Shown here piece after piece: positions 51,391-59,722 of a stretch of 64,000 bases of DNA. The position numbers and the translations under genes were made by a program. Each line of letters starts with the position of its first letter. The first letter of the stretch is position 1. The notes beneath the pieces are model-generated. The model saw only the letters and a program-made list of their open reading frames with translations. It had not been told where the DNA came from and searched no databases. Source of the DNA: Cytobacillus suaedae (lineage in GTDB: Bacteria; Bacillota; Bacilli; Bacillales; Bacillaceae_L); contig CP063163.1 of assembly GCA_014960805.1 (NCBI GenBank), positions 2,560,001-2,624,000 on the forward strand, given 5' to 3'.

Positions 51391-51948
51391 CTATAAACCT
51401 GTGTAATCCAGATCTGCTTGAATAGCCGACTCAATGGGTGGCATTAGTTCTCCATCATCAAATCGATAATCTAATATAAAAACCTTAAAGAGAAAACTCC
51501 CCACCATAAACAACATGAGTCCTACTAAAAGAATACATAGAAAGAGAGCACCCTTTAAACTTATCTTAAAAGCCTTAGTTTGAATCAACTTATCTGCTTG
51601 GTCTATAAATTTACTCATTATAAGTTTCTCCCCTCTTTTTTTTACAAGTTCACTCTCGGAAAAATAATTCACTGCTTTACCTGTTTTTATTGCATATTCA
51701 ATCTCATTTTTTGTACTTTCTCCTATATAGCCGTCAACATCAATTACAAAAATTTCATCTGACATATCAATCTTTTTCAAATGAATTCTCCCAAACAGTT
51801 CCGCCTGTTCAGGCGTTATTTCAACACACTCACTTTTCTCAAAGAAACCTAAACTGATTACAATATTGCCTTTTAGAGTAAGATAAGCATTTGCTTTTTC
51901 AAATTGGTCTTTAAATCTAGTAGATCCACATAAAGTGATTGTTTTCAT
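51391..51948 (-). CDS. Deoxyribosyltransferase-like domain fused to a TM tail
   Basis: 185 aa. Residues 1-100 (MKTITLCGSTRFKDQFEKAN, MSDEIFVIDVDGYIGESTKN, EIEYAIKTGKAVNYF) match nucleoside 2-deoxyribosyltransferase/DUF4406-like proteins, which normally end near residue 115. Here the frame runs on through AGGGGAGAAACTTATA and an internal ATG into MSKFIDQADKLIQTKAFKIS plus one TM. That ribosome-site-like stretch suggests the tail is either a separate gene translated from within or a recent in-frame fusion. Last gene of a three-gene operon. Confidence 0.75.
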   Translation of the reverse strand: MKTITLCGSTRFKDQFEKANAYLTLKGNIVISLGFFEKSECVEITPEQAELFGRIHLKKIDMSDEIFVIDVDGYIGESTKNEIEYAIKTGKAVNYFSESELVKKRGEKLIMSKFIDQADKLIQTKAFKISLKGALFLCILLVGLMLFMVGSFLFKVFILDYRFDDGELMPPIESAIQADLDYTGL

Positions 51949-51958
51949 TTGTATCTCC

Positions 51959-52684
51959 TTACTGTTTTCCTGTGTTTACCGCTGTTTCACTGATGATTAG
52001 GCTTAGCCTTAAACGTCCCAGCCACTTTTCAGCTTCTGAAATAGTACTTGAAATACTATTGATCTCCTCATGATATTCAAGTCCCTCGACAGCCTGGAAA
52101 TCCACCTGAAGCTTCGCAAGCCTATATATAATCATTGGCCATTCAGCGTCCGTCATTCTCTCCTTTGAATGCAAATGAATAAACTCGGCACTCTTTTTGG
52201 AAAACGTGCATGACCCTGCTGTGATGTCCACCTCTTGACCGAACTCCAAGGAAAAAATCTTGTTTGAAATCTTTTCTGTTTCTATCCATTCAATCGGATG
52301 TGTTAACATCGCACGTTCTGTTCGACCTAAAATTAAATAATGATGATTTGTACTATCTAAAATCAAACCCCTTAATTCTTTTAAGTGATATTTTGCCCAA
52401 GTTAATAATCGATCAAAGTCACAATAATGATAGTAGTCACATGGACTAGCCAACCCAAATGCAACAACTTCCCTACGAGCATTTGCAGCTCCTTTTTTCG
52501 GTATAATTTTCACACGAAATTTGCTATTCTTTAACACACTTATTAGCTCAGGTGAAGACTCCTCACTTACAGTAATAAAAATCTCCGAATAAATAGATTC
52601 TAATTCTTTTTGCAGTTCCCTAAATAGCTTTATATTTCTACCTGTAGGATCGTGTGTAACTGTTAGTAGTCCTATTCTTTGCAT
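51959..52684 (-). CDS. GT-A-like glycosyltransferase-related protein
   Basis: 241 aa. LLTVTHDPTGRNIKLFRELQ, a variable strand-helix core, GAANARREVVAFGLASPCDY and YHYCDFDRLLTWAKYHL, where the DFD may be the DxD metal site. It overlaps the SGNH gene stop by 1 nt (TAATG), so the two are translationally coupled. Family similarity is from overall pattern only; substrate unknown. Confidence 0.6.
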   Translation of the reverse strand: MQRIGLLTVTHDPTGRNIKLFRELQKELESIYSEIFITVSEESSPELISVLKNSKFRVKIIPKKGAANARREVVAFGLASPCDYYHYCDFDRLLTWAKYHLKELRGLILDSTNHHYLILGRTERAMLTHPIEWIETEKISNKIFSLEFGQEVDITAGSCTFSKKSAEFIHLHSKERMTDAEWPMIIYRLAKLQVDFQAVEGLEYHEEINSISSTISEAEKWLGRLRLSLIISETAVNTGKQ

Positions 52685-53253
52685 TAAGATTCCCCAACGA
52701 TTTCGTTTATTTTTTTATTAATGAACTCTGCTAGAAGATCATATCCTTTTTCTCCAAAATGCAACCCATCGTCAAGTTCACCTTTTAAAATTTCTTTATA
52801 GTCAACTCTTGAAAACATAGTTTTAAATAAATCAATATAATGGCTACCTGTTTGGTTTGCAACTTGCTGAACTACATTTGCATATGTACTTAGAACCTCA
52901 TTCGATCTTGCAAATTGCTTACTTTCGTCTACTGGGGCTGGAGAAATCAATATTGTTTTTTCAGGTCCTATTAGATTTACAATATCAGTCATGTTTTGTT
53001 TATAGGTTTCTAGACTAACTGTCTTGTGAAATGCAGCATCATTTGCCCCAAAAAGCACGGTTACTAGGTCGGGTTGATAACTAAGTACGTCCTTCTCAAT
53101 TCGACGTATTGCATCACACGAGTTATCACCAGGTACACCAGCATTAATAATCTCCATTTTTACTTGAGTAGATAGCTTTGAAGTAAGCATCGATTCACTA
53201 TACCCTTCGTTTCTAGCAGTTATACTATCACCAAAGCAAACCAATCTTTGCAT
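52684..53253 (-). CDS. SGNH/GDSL hydrolase
   Basis: About 189 aa from MQRLVCFGDSITARNEGYSE (AGGAGCGAAAAAC before ATG). Block I FGDSIT (Ser9), block II GVPGDNS, block III LFGANDA, block V DGLHFGEKG (Asp, His): a complete esterase catalytic set. It lacks a signal peptide, so it acts in the cytoplasm. First gene of the coupled SGNH-GT-deoxyribosyltransferase operon. Confidence 0.9.
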   Translation of the reverse strand: MQRLVCFGDSITARNEGYSESMLTSKLSTQVKMEIINAGVPGDNSCDAIRRIEKDVLSYQPDLVTVLFGANDAAFHKTVSLETYKQNMTDIVNLIGPEKTILISPAPVDESKQFARSNEVLSTYANVVQQVANQTGSHYIDLFKTMFSRVDYKEILKGELDDGLHFGEKGYDLLAEFINKKINEIVGES

Positions 53254-53499
53254 GTTTTTCGCTCCTATCAACAGTCCTCATTCTTATTAGATACTTAAAT
53301 TCTATCACATAAACATCCCTTTTTTACAAAAATAACCTACTAGAAATACGAGTAAACTACTTAGAATTGGACTAGTATAATAATTTCAAGTTGTACCATA
53401 TGTAAGAACCTATTCATATTCCAAACTAGAAATCTACTCTAAACATGATATAATTGGAAAATAAACATATCAACCTATCGTTTGAGAGGAGTTTTACTG
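53254..53499. other. Divergent intergenic region
   Basis: Carries promoters for the SGNH operon (left) and the M42 peptidase gene (right); no gene. Confidence 0.35.
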
Positions 53500-54549
53500 T
53501 TGAGTTATCCAAATACAGGAGAAACAATTGATTTATTAAAAAACTTAGTGTCTATTCCAAGTCCATCTGGAAATACAAATGAAGTAATTACATATGTTGA
53601 GAACTTTTTATCTGAATTTAATGTTGAGACGAAGAGAAACCGAAAAGGTGGATTAATTGCTACTTTACCAGGTAAAGACGACAGCCAACACCGTATGTTG
53701 ACTGCACACGTAGATACTCTAGGTGCAATTGTGAAAGAGATTAAGCCGAGTGGAAGATTGAAGTTAGATTTAATCGGTGGATTTAAATATAACTCCATTG
53801 AGGGTGAATATTGCCAAATCGAAACATCTTCAGGTAAAAAATATACTGGTACGATTCTTATGCATCAAACCTCAGTCCATGTCTACAAAGATGCTGGAAA
53901 AGCAGAACGTAATCAAGATAACATGGAAGTTCGAATCGATGAGGTTGTTAAAAATGCAGATGAAGTACGTGCTTTAGGTATAGAGGTTGGAGACTTTGTA
54001 TCCTTTGACCCTAGAGTTCAAACAACGCCTAACGGATTCATAAAATCTCGTCATTTAGATGACAAAGCAAGCGTTGCGATCTTACTTCAATTAATCAAAC
54101 AAATTAAGCAAGACAAAATAGAACTACCGTATACAACTCATTTCTTAATTTCAAATAATGAAGAAATCGGATATGGTGGAAACTCGAACATTTCTCCAGA
54201 AACAGTTGAATATTTAGCTGTTGATATGGGAGCGATGGGGGATGGTCAGTCAACTGACGAATACACAGTATCTATTTGTGTAAAGGATGCAAGTGGTCCT
54301 TATCATTATGAGTTTAGAAAGAAACTTGTTCAATTAGCAGAGGAAAACAAGATTGGTTATAAACTTGATATCTATCCTTACTATGGTTCAGATGCATCTG
54401 CAGCCATTCGCTCAGGAAACGACATCGTTCACGGACTAATCGGACCAGGAATTGATTCATCACATGCGTTTGAACGTACACATGAATCATCGATCGAAAA
54501 TACAGCAAAATTACTTTACCACTACGTTCAATCAGAGATGGTATTGTAA
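53500..54549 (+). CDS. M42-family metallopeptidase (glutamyl aminopeptidase type)
   Basis: 349 aa from TTG (LSYPNTGETIDLLKNL) with GAGAGGAG 8 nt upstream. HVDTLGAIV, RHLDDKASVAILL, SNNEEIGYGGNS (catalytic Glu pair), DMGAMGDGQ and a final SSHAFERTH metal ligand are the M42 metal and catalytic residues. M42 enzymes form large tetrahedral aminopeptidase assemblies in the cytoplasm that trim peptides. Confidence 0.92.
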   Translation: MSYPNTGETIDLLKNLVSIPSPSGNTNEVITYVENFLSEFNVETKRNRKGGLIATLPGKDDSQHRMLTAHVDTLGAIVKEIKPSGRLKLDLIGGFKYNSIEGEYCQIETSSGKKYTGTILMHQTSVHVYKDAGKAERNQDNMEVRIDEVVKNADEVRALGIEVGDFVSFDPRVQTTPNGFIKSRHLDDKASVAILLQLIKQIKQDKIELPYTTHFLISNNEEIGYGGNSNISPETVEYLAVDMGAMGDGQSTDEYTVSICVKDASGPYHYEFRKKLVQLAEENKIGYKLDIYPYYGSDASAAIRSGNDIVHGLIGPGIDSSHAFERTHESSIENTAKLLYHYVQSEMVL

Positions 54550-54566
54550 GTTTTATGATTAATAAG

Positions 54567-54594
54567 AGACCAAATCCGAAACTGGATTTGGTCT
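54567..54594. terminator. Terminator after the M42 gene
   Basis: AGACCAAATCC/GGATTTGGTCT perfect arms, followed by TTTATTA. Confidence 0.8.
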
Positions 54595-54614
54595 TTATTA
54601 TGAATTAAATCTAG

Positions 54615-55136
54615 TTACCTTTTCTTCAAAGTTTCCAATAACCCACCGTCATCAAGATAGAGTAATCTAGAAATCTTCCCATCTTTGTCTAGATTAATCC
54701 TACCCTTTACTTCAACAGTTCCAACGTCTTTTCCATCTTTTTCATAGGTAACCTCTACAGTAAAGGAATAGGCATCTTCGGTCTTTTCATCTTTACTTTG
54801 CAATTTATACCCATTCATTTCCGCAGATAATAGGGGCACTAACGCATACGCATTAATAAACACCTTATAGTAATAATCCGCTACATAGGGTTTATATCTT
54901 TTTTCGTAGAATGCTTCTAGTTCCTTTGCAGCCCATTCATTACCTTCTAGGCTATTACTTGTAAAGTCGTCCCAGATTTCCTTTAGCTCATCAGAAGGTC
55001 CGGTAAATTCATTTTCTATTAGCGCTGTTAATGTGTTTATATTCTCATCCTTGCTCATAGTACAACCTGTTCCTATTAAGAATATTAGAGTAAGCGATAT
55101 CAATCTTAGTATTCTTTCCGCAGATAAAATATTCAT
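54615..55136 (-). CDS. Lipoprotein (173 aa)
   Basis: Lipobox FLIGTGC (Cys25). Helical region ELEAFYEKRYKPYVADYYYK, then a beta-rich VEVTYEKDGKDVGTVEVKGR: an NTF2-like or immunoglobulin-like exported domain. Unknown. Confidence 0.65.
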   Translation of the reverse strand: MNILSAERILRLISLTLIFLIGTGCTMSKDENINTLTALIENEFTGPSDELKEIWDDFTSNSLEGNEWAAKELEAFYEKRYKPYVADYYYKVFINAYALVPLLSAEMNGYKLQSKDEKTEDAYSFTVEVTYEKDGKDVGTVEVKGRINLDKDGKISRLLYLDDGGLLETLKKR

Positions 55137-55252
55137 ATATACTCCCCCTTTTGAAGTTTGAAAGATTCAGAGAAGGACTCTATATATTCATTCTACCATT
55201 AATATTCATGCGGCCATCATAATGGTTTAAATTCCCAATCACAAAAACTAAA

Positions 55253-55277
55253 AGACGAATCCTCATAGAATTCGTCT
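55253..55277 (-). terminator. Terminator after the tandem GNAT gene
   Basis: AGACGAAT/ATTCGTCT arms with a 9-nt loop; minus strand followed by TTTTAGTTTTT. Confidence 0.7.
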
Positions 55278-55291
55278 ATCATTGTTTTTAA

Positions 55292-56134
55292 CTAGTCAAT
55301 CTGTTTTGAATAAAATTCTAGTTGGTGCTGTTGCGTAAATCCTGCTTTTTTATATAAAGCAATCGCTCCAGGGTTATTGGAATCTACACAAAGTGAAATC
55401 ACTTCAATTGTAGAAAATTCGAATAACCACTCAAGCGCATCTTCTAGTAATTGAAGACCAATCCCCTGACCTTGAAAAGCTTTGGCAACCGCAATAAACT
55501 CAATACTTGCTTCCCCAAATTCCGGCTGTGCTTCCACGTATACATATCCCTTGAGTTCACTATCCTTTGAGATAAATATCTTATTAACTTCTGAGAGTCT
55601 ATCAATAATATCTCTACCACTATAATATGTATTAGGAAATATCTGATCATGGAGTGCTATAAAACCAGTTATGTCTTCCAGGTTTAATTCAAACTTCGCT
55701 CGATCACTACTCTTTACAAAATTATCCTTGTTACAGCATAAAATTGTTTGACTGCTCTTCTTTTCAAAAGAAAGCTGATTTGCTAAATTAATTACGATTG
55801 TATTCTTCATATTAGGAAATAAGTGAATGACATTCACCTCAGCTGGAAGATTGTTCATTAACTTTTCCCATACTTCATTTAGTATATGCTCGTAAGAAGA
55901 GTGAATAAAGGGTCCCCAGATTTCTGCTGTCTTGCTCTCAAGGTCTACATCAAATCCAACGACACCCAACATCTCTCCTTCATCATTAAACGCAATGATG
56001 AAACTATCTTCAAAGGGTACATCGATATAGTCGTGTCGTAACGAATGCACAATTTCTTCTATTTCTTTTCCACAATAGCCAATATGCGATTCTTCTATAT
56101 TATTGTAAGTCGCAATGAAATTTGCAACTGGCAT
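55292..56134 (-). CDS. Tandem-GNAT acetyltransferase, atypical start
   Basis: At least 280 aa with two GNAT domains; the second has the acetyl-CoA loop AFQGQGIGLQLLEDAL. The ORF opens at an ATG (MPVANFIATYNNIEESHIGY), yet the coding frame clearly extends upstream as IAHFRQAHNDEI, the expected first strand, to an ATC at 56170 that has GAGGGG 6 nt before it. The true start may be this rare ATC (or a mutated ATG), giving 292 aa. Confidence 0.85.
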   Translation of the reverse strand: MPVANFIATYNNIEESHIGYCGKEIEEIVHSLRHDYIDVPFEDSFIIAFNDEGEMLGVVGFDVDLESKTAEIWGPFIHSSYEHILNEVWEKLMNNLPAEVNVIHLFPNMKNTIVINLANQLSFEKKSSQTILCCNKDNFVKSSDRAKFELNLEDITGFIALHDQIFPNTYYSGRDIIDRLSEVNKIFISKDSELKGYVYVEAQPEFGEASIEFIAVAKAFQGQGIGLQLLEDALEWLFEFSTIEVISLCVDSNNPGAIALYKKAGFTQQHQLEFYSKQID

Positions 56135-56185
56135 TATTTCATCGTTGTGAGCTTGTCTAAAATGTGCGATTGTATTCCCCTCGTT

Positions 56186-56377
56186 TCAATCGATCATCTC
56201 TAATTTTCTCTCAAAAATTATTTCATATTCCCTAGGCAATCCATGGCCGTTATATTTCGTTGGCAAAACTTGTACAAGTCTCCACCCATCTTTTGCATGC
56301 TCCATGATGGTTTCTCTTTGGCTCGCCTCTGTAAAAAAGCCACCTAGTGTTGTCTCAACAAACTTATATTCGTACAT
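56186..56377 (-). CDS. DUF4177 protein
   Basis: 63 aa: MYEYKFVETTLGGFFTEASQ, AKDGWRLVQVLPTKYNGHGL, EYEIIFERKL, the full DUF4177 pattern (EYKxV ... GWxLV ... xIFER). AGGAGGTAGGTTAACA before ATG. Function unknown. Confidence 0.85.
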   Translation of the reverse strand: MYEYKFVETTLGGFFTEASQRETIMEHAKDGWRLVQVLPTKYNGHGLPREYEIIFERKLEMID

Positions 56378-56521
56378 TGTTAACCTACCTCCTCTATTTT
56401 TTATATTCTCGACTAACTAAAAATCCCCTTTTAAAAATTAGAAAAAAGAAGGTTTTTTTAAAAAAAATATCGAATCATTGATAAGAATTAAACTTCATAG
56501 ATTTAGAGAGGTAACAAAAAA

Positions 56522-56998
56522 GTGATTATATTAAATGAGATAACAAAAGAGAATTGGTTTAAGATTATTCAACTGAGTAGTGCTGAGGATCAAAAAAACA
56601 AAATTTTCGAAAGAGATATTGCCTCTAATTGCTTATCTCTTACACAAGCAAGTATCGAAGGAACATGGACGGTTAAGGCAATCTACGATGAGGATACACC
56701 AGTAGGATTTACGATGTATGGATACTCTGAGGAGCTCTCTGGGTATGAGATTTGCAGAATAATGATTGACTACAGACACCAGGGCAAGGGTTTTGGAAAG
56801 CAAGCACTCAAACTTGTTATCGATAATATGATTAAACAGTTCGATTGTGCTGAGATTTTATTAACTTTCCACCCTGGAAACGAGAAGGCAAAAAAACTAT
56901 ACGAATCAGTAGGCTTTAAAGATACTGGCAAAGTGATTAATCAATTTGTTGATGAGCTAATCTATTCCTATAAAGTTAATGAGAAAACTGTGAAATAG
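56522..56998 (+). CDS. GNAT acetyltransferase (spermine/spermidine type)
   Basis: 158 aa, GTG start with AGAGGT upstream. RIMIDYRHQGKGFGKQALKL acetyl-CoA loop and HPGNEKAKKLYESVGF are typical of BltD/diamine-like N-acetyltransferases. The substrate may be a polyamine. Confidence 0.85.
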   Translation: MIILNEITKENWFKIIQLSSAEDQKNKIFERDIASNCLSLTQASIEGTWTVKAIYDEDTPVGFTMYGYSEELSGYEICRIMIDYRHQGKGFGKQALKLVIDNMIKQFDCAEILLTFHPGNEKAKKLYESVGFKDTGKVINQFVDELIYSYKVNEKTVK

Positions 56999-57045
56999 CC
57001 AACTCTTAAATTGTTTTTGTCTACATAAAATCCATTTGTACTTAT

Positions 57046-57158
57046 TTAAGTATCTGATGTTAGTTTGCACGTATTTTAGATAGTTTCGCAAGTATCGGAT
57101 AAAAACTTGCAAGTATTTCAATTGATATCGCAAGTATTTTATTGTTTTCTGCAAGCAT
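57046..57158. repeat. 21-bp tandem repeat (about 5-6 units)
   Basis: GCAAGTAT-type cores begin at 57046 (TTAAGTAT), 57067 (GCACGTAT), 57088, 57109, 57130 and 57151 (GCAAGCAT): an exact 21-bp period. On the minus strand it reads as heptads (YLRYQLK, YLQVFIR, YLRNYLK), but no ribosome site is seen. Confidence 0.85.
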
Positions 57159-57202
57159 TGTAAAAAATTGGGATATAAACACCCACAGGCGGTGACTCAA
57201 AA

Positions 57203-57804
57203 ATAAAAAAAAAGCGATACACAGCACACTCTTACTTATTCTTTTCCTTATTATTGCCTTTGTTGTACATTCCGCTTATAGCATCTGGTCTTTTAGTAAA
57301 GTAAACGAACTAAAAAAGTCTGATGCTGCAATTATTCTAGGTGCTGCCGTATGGAATGACGAGACTTCACCAGTCTTTCAAGAACGAATCAACCATGGTA
57401 TATGGCTTTATAAGAATGGATACGTAACTAAACTTATTTTCACAGGAGGCAAGTCAGGAGAAGATTCATATGCCGAGTCTGAAGTAGCACGAGATTATGC
57501 CATTGCGAAGAATGTGTCCGAAGAAGATATACTAATAGAAACAAAGTCAAACATAACAGAAGAAAACCTCTACCATGCTAATGTGGTTGCATCAAAAAAT
57601 AGTTTAAAAACCTTTATCATTGTAAGTGATCCATTACACATGAAGCGTGCTATGTTAATCGCGGATACTATAGGGTTACAATCATATGCTTCACCAACAC
57701 CCACAACCCTTTATCGATCTTTGGAAAGCAAAGTACCTTTTTTCTTTCGTGAACTATTTTTCTACATAGGCTACCTTTTTACCCTGCCAATCCGTATGTT
57801 ATAA
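57203..57804 (+). pseudogene. DUF218 (SanA/YdcF-like) gene with lost start codon
   Basis: A complete frame runs from KKKAIHSTLLLILFLIIAFV (TM) through DAAIILGAAVWNDETSPVFQ, ERINHGIWLYKNGYVTKLIF, TGGKSGEDSYAESEVARDYA and SDPLHMKRAMLIADTIG, the whole DUF218 pattern, to TAA at 57804. No ATG/GTG/TTG lies before residue ~105. GGCGGTGACTCAAA is followed by AATAAAAAAAAAGCG, which would be AATGAAAAAAAAAGCG if one G had not been deleted from the start ATG. The coding part has no other damage. Confidence 0.75.
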
Positions 57805-57918
57805 AACACCTCCCATAAATCTTGGTTTAGGGGGTGAAAAACAACGGAATCAATACATAAAGGAGTATGGATTACTATTAAAGTAGTTCGGTGTGGATTA
57901 GAAAACCAATTTCACAAG
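57805..57918. other. Intergenic stretch
   Basis: CACCTCCCATAAATCTTGG and TTTAGGGGGTG give a weak hairpin after the DUF218 frame; no gene. Confidence 0.3.
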
Positions 57919-57985
57919 GCTAATAACAAGGTGAACGCATACTTCGTTTATTGGCCTTATTGAACTAACATTCCCATTAGCTATA
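57919..57985. repeat. TTAG-hairpin element (start of second array patch)
   Basis: Stem GGCTAATAA/TTATTGGCC then left-box-like TTGAACTAACATTCCCATTA GC. Confidence 0.6.
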
Positions 57986-58033
57986 TATATAGACTTACAA
58001 ATTCATATTATCTAAATGATGTGAAATAAGTTA

Positions 58034-58318
58034 TTATTTCTTACCTTTTCGTTCCAAAAGTATAGGTGTTATGTTTAGTAAGATAGAAACAATTGTCAAA
58101 AACCATAATGCCCTTTCCATACCAGGTACTACATCTAATAAAGCTGACCAATCTTCTGCTTTTACCCACTCCGATACAAGACTGTATTCTGCACAAAGTG
58201 TTAATGCTGTAAATGATAATCCCATCGCCATAGCAAGCTTATAATCCTTGCCTGCTGCATACATATAAAGATTTATAAAAGTTACTACTATTGCAATAAC
58301 CCCTAATATTACCCACAT
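58034..58318 (-). CDS. Three-TM membrane protein (94 aa)
   Basis: MWVILGVIAIVVTFINLYMY, AAGKDYKLAMAMGLSFTALT and VPGMERALWFLTIVSILLNI are three TM helices with an EYSLVSEWVKAEDWS loop. It is the intact relative of the frameshifted copy at 24285. GGAGGAATAGTT precedes ATG. Function unknown. Confidence 0.7.
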   Translation of the reverse strand: MWVILGVIAIVVTFINLYMYAAGKDYKLAMAMGLSFTALTLCAEYSLVSEWVKAEDWSALLDVVPGMERALWFLTIVSILLNITPILLERKGKK

Positions 58319-58412
58319 AACTATTCCTCCATAAATTTTTAGTTCTACTGTGCAAAATTATAATATACTTCATATCAATTTTTCGCATTATTTTGTGGAC
58401 TCTATATATCTA

Positions 58413-58868
58413 CTATTCTATGACAAATTCCATCCTACGAAATCCTAAGTCATAATTTCCGTTTGCTGCTGGTGATATAGTGATTTCATATTCACCAGCA
58501 GGAAAACCACTTAAATGAAGTCTATATTCAATTCGTTCATTTGGTTTTAATAATAATGTTCTACCTTCATCGTTTTCCTCAACCAAATCTATGTGTTCTG
58601 TTGTTCCATCAAGAGAAACTACGTCTTGGTCAGTCAAATAGTCCAAGGTGTAATTATATTCTAACCAAGTAAGGAACTGTAATTTAGCATTTTCTTTACC
58701 CATATTTTCAAGACTGTAAATAAATTCTCTTTTACCATCGACAATGCCGTTATCTATTAATTTGGAATAAATTTTGGGTAGATCATGAGATTTATTATTA
58801 GTGTAAATAAATATAATAGCATTAAGTCCAATAATAATTATTGTAAACACTACTAAAAACTTCTTCAT
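58413..58868 (-). CDS. Exported beta-domain protein (151 aa)
   Basis: N-terminal signal anchor MKKFLVVFTIIIIGLNAIIF. The C-terminal half, LLLKPNERIEYRLHLSGFPA then GEYEITISPAANGNYDLGFR, looks like an immunoglobulin-like fold with some resemblance to BsuPI-type proteinase inhibitors. That resemblance is weak; function unknown. Confidence 0.65.
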   Translation of the reverse strand: MKKFLVVFTIIIIGLNAIIFIYTNNKSHDLPKIYSKLIDNGIVDGKREFIYSLENMGKENAKLQFLTWLEYNYTLDYLTDQDVVSLDGTTEHIDLVEENDEGRTLLLKPNERIEYRLHLSGFPAGEYEITISPAANGNYDLGFRRMEFVIE

Positions 58869-58907
58869 ACGATTTACCCCTTTCTAAACAATCCCTATAA
58901 TACTTTG

Positions 58908-58985
58908 AACCAACCTCTTCCTAAGCACAATTGGAGCTGTCGTATCGACATCTCCTTTTTCCACTCTTGCTCCCTTAGTTCAATT
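58908..58985. repeat. TTAG-hairpin element
   Basis: Stem GGAGCTGTCG/CGACATCTCC, right box GCTCCCTTAGTTCAATTG, which contains the TAA stop of the next gene. Confidence 0.8.
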
Positions 58986-59388
58986 GCAATTTCTTAATAT
59001 TCTCCAATGGGATTCCGGCTTCAATATAACTTCTTATTAACTTAAAACCGTGATTATCTTTTTTAAAGGTTTGAAAAAATAAGTGTGCAGTATTTAAACT
59101 CTTACCTTGTAAAATCATAGTTGCAGATATAATAACCAATGTTTCATCAACTCTCAGTGGGATAATAGAAATCTCATTGACTTCCCACTCTGCATTATTT
59201 TCTTTAGCAAAATTAAATCCTTGTTCCCATCCATGTATCGATTCTTCAAATCCAAAATCTATTATATTTGTTCCTGTAATCTCTCTGGCTTTGTAATCTC
59301 TGGATATTAAATCCCTTAATTGAGGTAAAGAGGAAGAACGCCATGCATCTAAATAAGTATCAAGAAATTTTCTAAATAAATTATCCAT
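58975..59388 (-). CDS. NTF2-like (SnoaL-type) protein
   Basis: 137 aa: FLDTYLDAWRSSSLPQLRDL first helix, INFGFEESIHGWEQ-like loop, and strands AEWEVNEISIIPLRVDETLV and LFFQTFKKDNHGFKLIRSYI: a single NTF2-like cone. Cytoplasmic. Its stop codon sits within the TTAG element. Confidence 0.75.
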   Translation of the reverse strand: MDNLFRKFLDTYLDAWRSSSLPQLRDLISRDYKAREITGTNIIDFGFEESIHGWEQGFNFAKENNAEWEVNEISIIPLRVDETLVIISATMILQGKSLNTAHLFFQTFKKDNHGFKLIRSYIEAGIPLENIKKLQLN

Positions 59389-59443
59389 AAAAGCCCCTTA
59401 AAATTCACTTTTTATATAATTCTTTTTTTATTCCATTATTGAG

Positions 59444-59471
59444 ATATCCTGCTCGTTACTTCAATAAATCT
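59444..59471. repeat. TTAG-hairpin element, half copy
   Basis: ATATCCTGCTCGTTACTTCA then ATAAATC; no hairpin follows. Confidence 0.5.
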
Positions 59472-59575
59472 TCATTTTTAATAAAATGATCAATAATTCC
59501 TATTAAATATATGTTTTATATTGAGGAGGAGAAACATATATACGGAAATTCATCCCCGCTAACTAAGGCACAGCT

Positions 59576-59689
59576 ATGATGAAGCATGAAAAGAGTAAAA
59601 CAACACGTATTTATGCTGAACTAAGTGGGAGGCTGAGAAAAATAGTTTTATCAGATACTTATAATCATTGCTGGAGCAACACTTATTAA
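59576..59689 (+). pseudogene. Tail of a tyrosine recombinase (integrase remnant)
   Basis: The 37-aa frame MMKHEKSKTTRIYAELSGRL then RKIVLSDTY has the C-terminal box of tyrosine recombinases: His, then TT at +5/+6, then Tyr at +9, spaced as in (L)GHxxxxTTxIYAHLS, followed by the usual basic helix. Upstream in the same frame RKFIPAN ends at a TAA, so the catalytic Arg region is gone. It runs on the plus strand against the array direction and ends in a hairpin. Remnant only. Confidence 0.5.
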
Positions 59690-59706
59690 TGTGTTGCTCT
59701 TTTTTA
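59673..59706 (+). terminator. Intrinsic terminator
   Basis: Perfect GAGCAACAC/GTGTTGCTC arms followed by six T on the plus strand; it overlaps the end of the recombinase-like frame. Confidence 0.75.
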
Positions 59707-59722
59707 ATTCTCGCCCCCGCTA

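Noticed and set aside
56957-57154. 65-aa minus-strand heptad protein
   Set aside because: It is the translation of the 21-bp tandem repeat plus antisense of the GNAT gene; no start signal.
57841-57966. Small plus-strand gene after AAAGGAG at about 57860
   Set aside because: The ATG frame stops after four codons and the open frame has no start codon.
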